From: Rhizoclosmatium globosum
Taxonomy: Eukaryota; Chytridiomycota; Chytridiomycetes; Chytridiales; Chytriomycetaceae
Assembly: GCA_002104985.1 (NCBI GenBank)
Contig: MCGO01000070.1
Location: forward strand, 1 to 64,000
Length of the DNA: 64,000 bases
Direction: 5' to 3'
Shown here piece after piece: positions 1 through 10,017 of this stretch. The first letter of the stretch is position 1, and each line of letters starts with the position of its first letter. A program made the position numbers and the translations under genes. A model generated the notes under the pieces. The model saw only the letters and a list, made by a program, of their open reading frames with translations, searched no databases and was not told the DNA's origin.

Positions 1-1535
1 CATACTCTGAGTACCCTCTATTGTTGTTGTTGTTGTTTCCATTGCCGCGGCGGTCATCGTACCTCCTTGATCATATTCAGAATATCCTCTGTTATTGTTG
101 TTGTTTCCCTTTCCGTATCCATCGTCGTACTCGCTGTAGGGACGGTTACTGCCGTCATCGTATTCAGAGGATGGACGGTTGCCTCCATCGTCGTACTCAG
201 AGTAAGGTCTGTTGTTTCCCTTTCCATAACCATCATCATACTCACTGTATGGACGGTTTCCACCATCATCATATTCAGAGTATGGACGATTTCCACCTCC
301 GTTATCGTATTCAGAATAAGGACGGTTTCCACCTCCGTTGTCATATTCGGAGTATGGACGGTTTCCGCCATCATCGTACTCGGAGTAAGGTCGCCCATTG
401 TCATCATACTGCGACTCATAACGACCTCCTCCTTGTTTGTAATCTCCTGCATAAGAATCGTAGCGACCACCCCCATTTCCTCCATAATTGTAATCATCAG
501 CAGCATAAGAGTCGTAACGACCGTCCTTGGCTCCGTAATTGTCTCTGTCGGCAGCATTCTTTCTCTTGCGGCAGCAGCAACACCACGAGACAATACCAAC
601 AATGATCAATAAAAGTCCAACACCGCCCCCAATAACAGCATAAAGAGTGGTTCCAGTCAAGAAGCCAGCCTCGGCAGCGGCAGCTGTAGTAGTTGCAACG
701 GCAGTCGTAGTAATTGCAGTAGTTTTAGGGGCAGCAGTGGTTTTGGCAGCAGCACCAGAAGAAGTAGCGGCAGCAGTTGGTGCGACGAATCCAGTTGCAC
801 TAGCACCTCCAGCCGCCGCATTTGCATTCGCAGGAGCAGCCCCACCTAAAGGTTGAGCGCCAACAGGTGAAGGAGGTGGGGATGCATCAGAGTAAATCCA
901 GACAGAATTGGCAGGGATTGATGAAGGAACACCAGTCAAACCAGTGTTTCCCTGGAACCAATACTGACAAGGAAGATCAGCAGTACATTGAAGAGCATTC
1001 AAGTATCCACTGAAAGCAGCTGGCATTGATCCAGAGAAGAGATTGTTCTGGAACTGGCCCCAACGGAGAGATGATGAGCCCAATGAAGGAGGCAAGGCCC
1101 CTGTGAACCTGTTCCCATCGATATTCAGCACCCGCAGACTCGAGAAAGATCCAAAGACATCAGGAAGCGGACCGGTCATTGCGCATCCAGACAATATGCT
1201 GTTCAGTGTTGGAAGATTAAATGCGGGTTAAATTCAATAACAACTTACAGAACTTGCAGATTTGGCAGTGCCGCCAGACCAGATGGAAACGGTTGATACG
1301 TCCACGCAAGTTGAGTTGATGAACAAGTCATGTTCCTATCAGAGCAAGAGCGAACCAATTAGGAGATGGGCATAAGGAAAAGCATACTCCAAAGTCAAGT
1401 GAGTGTGCTTACAATTGGAAGACGTTTCCTCCGTTATCACACTGGATGACATTGTATGGATCGTTGCAACAGTTGGCCACGTCGAAGTTAGGCAAGGCAA
1501 ACACATTGTTGAAGGTCTGGCAGTCCATTTGGGTG
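1..1535 (-). CDS. LRR receptor-like surface protein, copy A (partial at left edge)
   Basis: This is a near-identical second copy of the gene at 8159-9740. It has the same exons: the transmembrane and tail exon ends at 1198, followed upstream by exons 1249-1335 and about 1413-1535. It encodes LRRs, a Thr/Ala-rich stalk, one membrane segment, a CCCC-RKRK juxtamembrane stretch and a Tyr-rich repeat tail. The tail has one extra 36-bp (12-residue) unit compared with copy B. The stop codon lies beyond the window edge. Relative to copy B, one T is missing near position 61, which shifts the frame in the last part of the tail, so the copy is either degenerating or carries an assembly indel. It is probably a surface protein; function unknown. 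Confidence 0.65.
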
Positions 1536-1575
1536 GGCAAGTGTCTCCAGCCAGAAAATTGAAAAAGGGTCACGC

Positions 1576-1900
1576 ACAACAAGTTTCACACAAGTTTCTT
1601 ATGTTTCTCATAAACAATAGCATTAATCACTGTTTGATAAAGTGTATTTACATTATGTTTTTCCGTGAAGGGCAACACTCAAAGTGTTATAATTGAGCTT
1701 TCCCAAACATAGTTTGGCCAAGGACCCTATTTTTATATTTTATAGTACACAATAACCGATAGTTTAATTAAACAACCTCCCAGGTAAAATTATGAACCCC
1801 CAAGATGGGTCTCAAGACACATGGGAAACGTTTGCAAAAGAGCCGTTTATTTTCCGCGAAACTTACTGTACATTTATTATTTACGCCATCTCATCAAAAC
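1576..1900. other. Rearranged mosaic of three downstream segments
   Basis: No intact gene. Positions up to about 1771 match the flank of LRR copy B (to about 9955). Positions 1772-1847 match 11902-11977 inside the GRDP gene. Positions 1855-1900 match 13533-13578, the 3' end of the ZIP gene. The pieces keep their order but the sequence between them is missing. The minisatellite begins immediately after the last piece. This looks like a duplicated 8.2-13.6 kb block with two large internal deletions. Confidence 0.85.
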
Positions 1901-4476
1901 AGCCTGTTTCGTCAAGTGGTGTTGCCACAACACCAGTTGATTCAAACCTCCAATCCTTAAAATCTGAGTATGCAAACCGTTTTGTATGGTCCTTATACAG
2001 TCATTTCTACTCTGAGTTGAGCCAGAAGTATCTCAGAGCCTGTTTCGTTGAGTGGTGATGAATCAACACCAGTTGATTCAAACCTCAAATCCTTAAAATC
2101 TGAGTATGCAAACCGTTTTGTATGGTCCTTATACAGTCATTTCTACTCTGAGTTGAGCCAGAAGTGTCTCAGAGCCTGTTTCGTCAAGTGGTGTTGCCAC
2201 AACACCAGTTGATTCAAACCTCAAATCCTTAAAATGTGAGTATGCAAACAGTTTTGTATGGTCCTTATACAGTCATTTCTACTCTGAGTTGAGCCAGAAG
2301 TGTCTTATAGCCTGTTTCGTTGAGTGGTGTTGCCACAACACCAGTTGATTCAAACCTCAAATTCTTGCAAACTGAGTATGCAAACAGGTTTGTATGGTCT
2401 TTATACAGTCATTTCTACTCTGAGTTGAGCCAGAAGTATCTCAGAGCCTGTTTCGTTGAGTGGTGTTGCCACAACACCAGGTTTTTCAAACCTCCAATCC
2501 TTAAAAGCTGAGTATGCAAACAGGTTTGTATGGTCCTGATACAGTCATTTCTACTCTGAGTTGAACCAGAAGTTTCTCAGAGCCTGTTTCGTTGAGTGGT
2601 GTTGCCACAACACCAGTTGATTCAAACCTCAAATCCTTAAAATCTGAGTATGCAAACAGTTTTGTATGGTCCTGATACAGTCATTTCTACTCTGAGTTGA
2701 ACCAGAAGTTTCTCAGAGCCTGTTTCGTTGAGAGGTGTTGCCACAACACCAGTTGATTCAAACCTCAAATCCTTAAGATCTGAGTATGCAAACAGTTTTT
2801 TATGGTCCTTATACAGTCATTTCTACTCTGAGTTGAACCAGAAGTTTCTCAGAGCCTGTTTCGTTGAGTGGTGTTGCCACAACACCAGTTGATTCAAACC
2901 TCAAATCCTTAAAATCAGAGTATGCAAACAGTTTTGTATGGTCCTTATACAGTCATTTCTACTCTGAGTTGAGCCAGAAGTGTCTTAGAGCCTGTTTTGT
3001 TGAGTGGTGTTGCCACAACACCAGTTGATTCAAACCTCAAATTCTGACAATCTGAGTATGAAAACACTATTGTATGCTCCTTATACAGTCATTTCTACTC
3101 TGAGTTGAGCCAGAAGTGTCTTAGAGCCTGTTTCAATGAGTGGTGTTGCCACAACACCAGTTAATTCAAACCTTAAATCCTTAAAATCTGAGTATGCAAA
3201 TAGTTTTGTATGGTCCTGATACAGTCATTTCTACTCTGAGTTGAGCCAGAAGTGTCTTAGAGCCTGTTTCGTTGAGTGGTGTTGCCACAACACCAGTTGA
3301 TTCAAATCTCAAATCTTTAAAATCTGAGTATGCAAACAGTTTTTTATGGTCCTTATACAGTCATTTCTACTCTGAGTTGAACCAGAAGTTTCTCAGAGCC
3401 TGTTTCGTTGAGTGGTGTTGCCACAACACCAGTTGATTCAAACCTCAAATCCTTAAAATCAGAGTATGCAAACAGTTTTGTATGGTCCTTATACAGTCAT
3501 TTCTACTCTGAGTTGAGCCAGAAGTGTCTTAGAGCCTGTTTTGTTGAGTGGTGTTGCCACAACACCAGTTGATTCAAACCTCAAATTCTGACAATCTGAG
3601 TATGAAAACACTATTGTATGCTCCTTATACAGTCATTTCTACTCTGAGTTGAGCCAGAAGTGTCTTAGAGCCTGTTTCAATGAGTGGTGTTGCCACAACA
3701 CCAGTTAATTCAAACCTTAAATCCTTAAAATCTGAGTATGCAAATAGTTTTGTATGGTCCTGATACAGTCATTTCTACTCTGAGTTGAGCCAGAAGTGTC
3801 TTAGAGCCTGTTTCGTTGAGTGGTGTTGCCACAACACCAGTTGATTCAAATCTCAAATCTTTAAAATCTGAGTATGCAAACAGTTTTGTATGGTCCTTAT
3901 ACAGTCATTTCTTCTCTGAGTTGAGCCAGAAGTGTCTTAGAGCCTGTTTCGTTGAGTGGTGTTGCCACAACACCAGTTTTTTCAAACCTCAAATCCTTAA
4001 AATCTGAGTATGCAAACAGTTTTGTATGGTCCTTATACAGTCATTTCTACTCTGAGTTGAGCCAGAAGTGTCTTAGAGCCTGTTTAGTTGAGTAGTGTTG
4101 CTACAACACCAGTTGTTTCAAACCTCAAATCCTGACAATCTGAGTATGAAGACACTATTGTATGGTCCTTATACAGTCATTTCTACTCTGAGTTGAACCA
4201 GAAGTGTCTTAGAGACTGTTTCGTTGAGTGGTGTTGCCACAACACCAGTTGATTCAAACCTTAAATCCTTAAAATCTGAGTATGCAAACAGTTTTGTATG
4301 GTCCTGATACAGTCATTTCTACTCTGAGTTGAACCAGAAGTTTCTCAGAGCCTGTTTCGTTGAGAGGTGTTGCCACAACACCAGTTAATTCAAACCTCCA
4401 ATCCTTAAAATCTGAGTATACAAACAGTTTTATATCGTCCTGATACATTCATTTCTACTCTGAATTGAGCCAACTC
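1901..4476. repeat. 136-bp minisatellite, about 19 units
   Basis: Units starting with AGCCTGTTTCG recur every 136 bp (1901, 2037, 2173, 2309, 2445 and onward). Each unit carries the perfect inverted repeat TGGTGTTG-CCA-CAACACCA and the conserved stretch TTATACAGTCATTTCTACTC. Unit variants are shared at a spacing of 544 bp (for example AAAATCAGAG at 2911 and 3455), showing a four-unit higher-order repeat. Short open frames through the repeat only reflect unit composition and are not called as genes. The last unit runs directly into telomere-like repeats. Confidence 0.95.
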
Positions 4477-4481
4477 TAAGT

Positions 4482-4507
4482 CTAACCCTAACCCTGACCC
4501 TAACCCC
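4482..4507. repeat. Interstitial telomere-like tract, left arm
   Basis: Four CCCTAA-type hexamers, one degenerate (CCCTGA), directly follow the last minisatellite unit. They are oriented as at the left end of a chromosome. The tract is interrupted by a roughly 170-bp insertion and resumes at 4678. Confidence 0.85.
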
Positions 4508-4677
4508 AAAGCCCTAGCCAGGAACGATCTTGTATTTGCCTACAATCGACTTGTATTCCTTCGCCAACTCTAAATACTCTAGCAACTCTATCTTCTTTTG
4601 ACTCTTGCTTTTCAATCTTATTCTAACCTAAACTCTGTTGGTATCCACGGAATAAAGAATGTTCAAAAAAAAAAAAA
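4508..4677 (+). mobile_element. Poly(A)-terminated insertion within the telomere tract
   Basis: About 170 bp lie between two CCCTAA arrays. The segment ends with AATAAA at 4651, nine bases, then a run of 13 A (4665-4677) that abuts CCTAACCCTAA. A polyadenylation signal plus poly(A) at an insertion junction is the mark of a reverse-transcribed RNA. No coding potential is seen in so short a segment. Possibilities are a 5'-truncated telomere-targeting non-LTR element, a SINE, or a retroposed transcript. No clear target-site duplication can be defined inside a repeat target. Confidence 0.6.
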
Positions 4678-4720
4678 CCTAACCCTAACCCTAACCCTAA
4701 CTCTAACCTACCCCTAACCC
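4678..4720. repeat. Interstitial telomere-like tract, right arm
   Basis: Three perfect CCCTAA units are followed by degenerate ones (CTCTAA, CCTACC, CCTAACCC). The tract starts immediately after the 13-A run of the inserted segment and decays toward the unique sequence at about 4725. Confidence 0.85.
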
Positions 4721-5230
4721 AGCCAATTGAGACAATTTACTTGCGTGCATCACAGCTTTCAACAATCCAAAACGGAGCAACATGTCAGGAATGGCTATGA
4801 AGTTTGTCAAATTTATATGAAAAGGCTTTTTCGTTTGTCACTACGAGAATCATAAACTACTCATTGTATCAATTTTTTGGGTTAATTTTGTTGATCAAGC
4901 ACACACCTGGCACTGCAATCCAAGGAAACGTAGCCACAAGCCAGAATTAATTGACTCTATGTAATGTTCAGTTCAAAGATGTATAAGTTCATAGTATTTT
5001 CCAGTGTACGTCGGCACTGATTTCGCAAATTGACAACATTTACATTCGTGAAGCCTAATTTAAGATAACACTTCATATGTACAACCACATCCCAAAATCT
5101 ATCGTCAATAACCGCTGACCAAACAAAAATTTTAAGCGCACTTGCCAACACGCTACCTCCGACTCAAATTACACCTTTTCTTCCCCATCGCATTCAAAAA
5201 AGAAATTTTGACCAAAACGCCCCCCAAAAA
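4721..5230. other. Intergenic, nothing recognised
   Basis: AT-rich spacer between the telomere-like repeats and the tectonin-like gene. I see no convincing coding frame, RNA gene or repeat. The last 100 bases presumably hold the promoter of the gene starting at 5231. Confidence 0.5.
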
Positions 5231-6150
5231 ATGCGTACCAGCTTGTCTCTTCTCCTTGCTGCTACTGTCGTGTCAATCTTCGCAGCACCTGCTGTTACAA
5301 CGACTAACGCAGCCCCTGAAGTTCCTGTCGAGGATGCCCATCCAGTTGCTGGTCTCGTCCCAAGCCTAACTCCTGTCACCCAGCTCGTTGGAGTCGCCGC
5401 GGACGGTACCTTCTGGTGCAAGACCTCCATCGACTCTCCATCGTGGTCCCAAATGATTGTTGCAATTAAGGGTATCGACGTGATCAACTACTACAACTCG
5501 GCATTTTACGTAATTGGCAAGGACAACCACATCTACAATTGCCGTTCTCTCTCCGTTTGGGACGACTGTTTCAAGATCGCGAACTCGGTCCTATCAAGAG
5601 TTTGGCTTTGTACGTTTTAAACGCAATTCCAGGCTACGTTGGCGTCCAGATGGATGGGCAGTTGGTCTTCCGTTCTGATTTAAGCAAGGACTGGATTCCT
5701 ATTCCTGGTTCCGGCACTGTGATTGACATCCGTATTGTCCAACCAACCTATTGGTTCCTAATTCAGGAAGAGTTAAGAGTATCGACTACTTCCGTGACTT
5801 AAACCCAATTACTGGCAAGAGAACCTTCCTCGGAGTTGGCATGGATAACCAGCTTTACACTCGTTCCGATTTGGATGGTCCATGGGTATACGTTCCAAAC
5901 TCTGGAACTGTTGTTGATGTGACCATTACATCCTACGGCTCCATTATCGGAACTGCACCGGATGGCAACTTGTACACAAAGCAAACTCTGAATGCCCCAT
6001 GGGTCATTGTTCCTAACTCGTGCTGCGTTTCTAGAACTGCTCAATTTAACTTTGAAGAGGTACAAATCACATACGGAGTTGGAGGTGACGAGATTTATAC
6101 CAAGTCAACTGGGTGCTTGTTCCAAACTCTAAGTCAGTTGCCAACATTGC
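5231..6150 (+). pseudogene. Secreted tectonin/tachylectin-like beta-propeller, frame-broken
   Basis: The start at 5231 gives a signal peptide (MRTSLSLLLAATVVSIFAAP) followed by propeller-type repeats of 40-45 residues. Each has a G-x-D/N-x-x-(L/I)-Y/F motif and then W-x-x-(V/I)-P-N-S-G or a close variant. Such proteins are usually secreted lectins. Two breaks are visible. A G appears to be missing near 5592. Near 5745 the frame changes again and about 25 residues of one blade are absent, which a single miscall cannot explain. The remainder reads to about 6150. AATAAA lies at about 6225. It could still be a real gene with assembly errors, but the blade deletion favours a damaged gene. Confidence 0.6.
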
Positions 6151-6345
6151 TATTGTTAAGCTTTTCAACTGATTATGAAATTCGTTTCTCCTTCTCTTTT
6201 CTCATTCATATTAGCCAAATCAAAAATAAAACCTTTGAGCAAACCTCATAAAATCACTTGTATTTAAAATGCTTTTAATTTTACTAAACAACTCAATAAA
6301 TGTTGATATGAAGAATCAAGATGGAAAGGAAGAGGAGGAAAAGTC

Positions 6346-7984
6346 CTATTGTTTGTGGCAGAGGACTTGGTACACAGTTTCGTGCAACTCCTTGCCACCG
6401 AAAGGAACTCTGGCACCTTTCAAGTTGATGGCAACACCACCACAACTGTATGCGCCTTCGTGTTTATCGAAACCTTGGAACAAACCATGGTGCCCAACAG
6501 CAACTCTTGCAATATAGAAGCAGGTACCATCCTCCTCACATCCAGCCTCAACAGCATGAGCAGGAACATTTCCATTCTTATCCTCAACCCACATAGTGTC
6601 TTCCAAGGAATGAAGGACTTCATGGCCGTATCGGATTTCAATCTCACGCTCAAAGTAGTTGACAAGTGGGAACTTTGCACCTTGACGAATCTTTCCAAGA
6701 CGGTAGGCAGAACCAATCTTGACACGAGCGACGTAAATTTCGACGCCGTCAGTGTCATGACCGACTTTCTGGGCACCTTCGGGGACACCGCCACCAGGTG
6801 GCATCTGGACCCAGTGGTCATGCAATTTCAAGGACTGGATTTTCTTTTGGGCACGGGTAACGAGAGGGTTGGCGCTCAAGGTACGGTCGTTGTTGGTAAG
6901 CAGCAGGATCTTGTTCTCCTTGGCGTAGTAAACGGCGTTACCAAACTCTGGCACGACTTCGACGGCGAGAGGAGTGAAGGTGTCCGGAGAAGCATTGGCG
7001 AAACTCTTGTGACCGATTTCCTTGTAAATGATGGAAACGAGCTCTGAGCAGAACACAGTGTTCTTCTTGGATTGGGATGGGTGGGGGAAGAACTCCTTGG
7101 TGACGTTGCTGAAAATCTCCAAATCCTTGTAAAGAGACTGGGAAGCAGAAGCAATGACAGGAAGGAGGTTCGTAATTGGATCTAGTTGCAGGAGATGAGA
7201 TTTTGTCTTGTGGAAACATGAAACAGGACTTACATCCAAATTCGTGGTACTTGTTGTAAAGATCCAAGAGGAGAGTTGGGTTCTCCTTTAATCTTGCCTC
7301 CATGAATGCACGCTCCTCAGGGGTCAATGGGCAGATACCAACATCTGAATCACCCTCCTTGACAACAGCAGCAAAGTCTCTAATCTGGGGCCCCAAGTGG
7401 AACGAGCCTGGCTTAGTTGGGTGATCAACAGGCAGCACCTTTGAGTCTGTTCAGGATTAAAGTGGGTTAGCACGTGTTTCAACAATCACATCAAATAGTC
7501 CGCTACTCACAAACATAACCCGCAACTTCACCCGAAAAGACGGATTCGTACAGGTAGAGTTTTCCCTCCTCGAGACAGTCCAATGGCAGCACCGACTTGT
7601 CAACAAGGATTCCCGCATGGGTCCACAGCTCGTGGAAGGGCGTGTCAAGGCGGGGCACGACCTCGTGAAGCTCGATCTTCTTGATGAAGTTGGCGACTGG
7701 ATCCGCACCGGCAAAGAGCACTGCATCAAGTGGCTGTGTCATAGCAGGCAAGGCAGTAAGTAAGACTACTAGTACTAGCACTGGCACCCAGTGTAATACC
7801 ACTAGGAGGCATCTTAATCTTAAGTTGATGACAAACCCACCTTCAAATTGTAGTCGTTGATCTGGAGCTCAGACAACTTGAGCACAACTGGCTCCTCAGC
7901 TGGCCCTGTCTCGCCTGGCGCAGATGTCTTGGTGTCGTACATGCCATTGACGCCGGCAACAAATCGTTTGAGGAAGGACATCAT
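6346..7984 (-). CDS. Permuted papain-like (NlpC/P60 or YiiX type) protein with two DM9 repeats
   Basis: Four exons join cleanly: ATGATG at 7984, then introns starting near 7840, 7510 and 7233, all GT-AG. The N-terminal half has the layout of circularly permuted NlpC/P60-like cysteine proteases or acyltransferases: a His in LWTHAGIL and a later Cys in VFCSELVSIIYKEIG. The C-terminal half contains two DM9-type repeats (IYVARVKIGSAYRLGKI and FYIARVAVGHHGLFQG, ending YGHEVL and YQVL, with VPFGGKE). DM9 proteins of other organisms bind mannose. No obvious signal peptide. Function is inferred to be hydrolytic or transferase activity combined with glycan recognition; family assignment is by motif only. 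Confidence 0.75.
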
Positions 7985-8158
7985 TTTGTGTCTTGGCTGT
8001 GTTTTTTCTGGGTTGTTCTTTCCAAATTGATGCCATGCTCTCGCACAATCACCTTATTTCTAAGTATACTATATTCTTGACTATCTCTCGTATAAAAGGA
8101 AAAATGGGAATGGATAAAAAGGAAATCAACGATGCATTCACTCAAACCTGACGCATTT

Positions 8159-9740
8159 TTAACGTCTTCTACCCCCTCCACCATTGTTGTTTCCACGACG
8201 ATCGTCATAACCTCCTTGATCATACTCTGAGTACCCTCTATTGTTGTTGTTGTTTCCATTGCCGCGGCGGTCATCGTATCCTCCTTGATCATATTCAGAA
8301 TATCCTCTGTTATTGTTGTTGTTTCCCTTTCCGTATCCATCGTCGTACTCGCTGTATGGACGGTTACCGCCATCATCGTATTCAGAGTATGGACGGTTGC
8401 CTCCATCGTCGTACTCAGAGTAAGGTCTGTTGTTTCCCTTTCCATAACCATCATCATACTCACTGTACGGACGGTTTCCACCATCATCATATTCAGAGTA
8501 AGGACGGTTTCCACCTCCGTTGTCATACTCGGAGTATGGACGGTTTCCTCCATCATCGTACTCAGAGTAAGGTCGCCCGTTGTCATCATACTGCGACTCA
8601 TAACGACCTCCTCCTTGTTTGTAATCTCCTGCATAAGAATCGTAGCGACCACCCCCATTTCCTCCATAATTGTAATCATCAGCAGCATAAGAGTCGTAAC
8701 GACCGTCCTTGGCTCCGTAATTGTCTCTGTCGGCAGCATTCTTTCTCTTGCGGCAGCAGCAACACCACGAGACAATACCAACAATGATCAATAAAAGTCC
8801 AACACCGCCCCCAATAACAGCATAAAGAGTGGTTCCAGTCAAGAAGCCAGCCTCGGCAGCGGCAGCTGTAGTAGTTGCAACGGCAGTCGTAGTAATTGCA
8901 GTAGTTTTAGGGGCAGCAGTGGTTTTGGCAGCAGCACCAGAAGAAGTAGCGGCAGCAGTTGGTGCGACGAATCCAGTTGCACTAGCACCTCCAGCCGCCG
9001 CATTTGCATTCGCAGGAGCAGCCCCACCAAAAGGTTGAGCGCCAACAGGTGAAGGAGGTGGGGATGCATCAGAGTAAATCCAGACAGAATTGGCAGGGAT
9101 TGATGAAGGAACACCAGTCAAACCAGTGTTTCCCTCGAACCAATACTGACAAGGAAGATCAGCAGTACATTGAAGAGCATTCAAGTATCCACTGAAAGCA
9201 GCTGGCATTGATCCAGAGAAGAGATTGTTCTGGAACTGGCCCCAACGGAGAGATGATGAGCCCAATGAAGGAGGCAAGGCCCCTGTGAACCTGTTCCCAT
9301 CGATATTCAGCACCCGCAGACTCGAGAAAGATCCAAAGACATCAGGAAGCGGACCGGTCATTGCGCATCCAGACAATATGCTGTTCAGTGTTGGAAGATT
9401 AAATGCGGGTTAAATTCAATAACAACTTACAGAACTTGCAGATTTGGCAGTGCCGCCAGACCAGATGGAAACGGTTGATACGTCCACGCAAGTTGAGTTG
9501 ATGAACAAGTCATGTTCCTATCAGAGCAAGAGCGAACCAATTAGGAGATGGGCATAAGGAAAAGCATACTCCAAAGTCAAGTGAGTGTGCTTACAGTTGG
9601 AAGACGTTTCCTCCGTTATCACACTGGATGACATTGTATGGATCGTTGCAACAGTTGGCCACGTCGAAGTTAGGCAAGGCAAACACATTGTTGAAGGTCT
9701 GGCAGTCCATTTGGGTGGGCAAGTGTCTCCAGCCAGAAAA
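8159..9740 (-). CDS. LRR receptor-like surface protein, copy B
   Basis: Exons are 8159-9380, 9431-9517 and about 9595-9740; the signal-peptide start is not resolved. The N-terminus has a cysteine cap with CQTF and CCNDPYNVIQCDNGG, as in plant-type LRR proteins. LRRs follow (LPNLQVLILSGCAMTGPLP, SSLRVLNIDGNRFTGALPP), then a Thr/Ala-rich stalk. A membrane segment of about 23 residues (LYAVIGGGVGLLLIIVGIVS) ends in CCCC-RKRK. The cytoplasmic tail is a string of 11-14-residue repeats of the type RPYSEYDDGGN, ending Gly-Arg. There is no kinase domain, so signalling, if any, would depend on the Tyr-rich tail. It is the parent of the partial copy at 1-1535. Confidence 0.85.
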
Positions 9741-10017
9741 TTGAAAAAGGGTCACGCACAACAAGTTTCACACAAGTTTCATCAATGTTTCTTCATAAAC
9801 AATAGCATTAATCACTGTTTGATAAAGTGTATTTACATTATGTTTTTCATTTAAGGGCAACACTCAAAGTTTTCCTAGTTGAAGCTTCCACCAAAATAGT
9901 CTGGCCAAGGACCCTATTTATTACAAAATAGTACACAATTATTGATATTTTAATTCATGCCTCTTCAATTTCTTTAAGTGCGATAATGGAAGTGTGCCAA
10001 AGGTGCCTCTCAAAGCA

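Noticed and set aside
54..612. Overlapping 180-codon frames on both strands, repeated at 7981-8794
   Set aside because: Shadows of the Tyr-rich repeat tail of the LRR protein; the true frame continues from a membrane domain.
1792..4007. Short open frames reading SGVATTPVDSN-type peptides
   Set aside because: They are translations of the 136-bp minisatellite; the same peptide repeats because the DNA unit repeats. No start context or splice logic.
1901..4476. CRISPR-like regular repeat array
   Set aside because: The whole 136-bp unit is conserved with no variable spacers, and the genome is eukaryotic.
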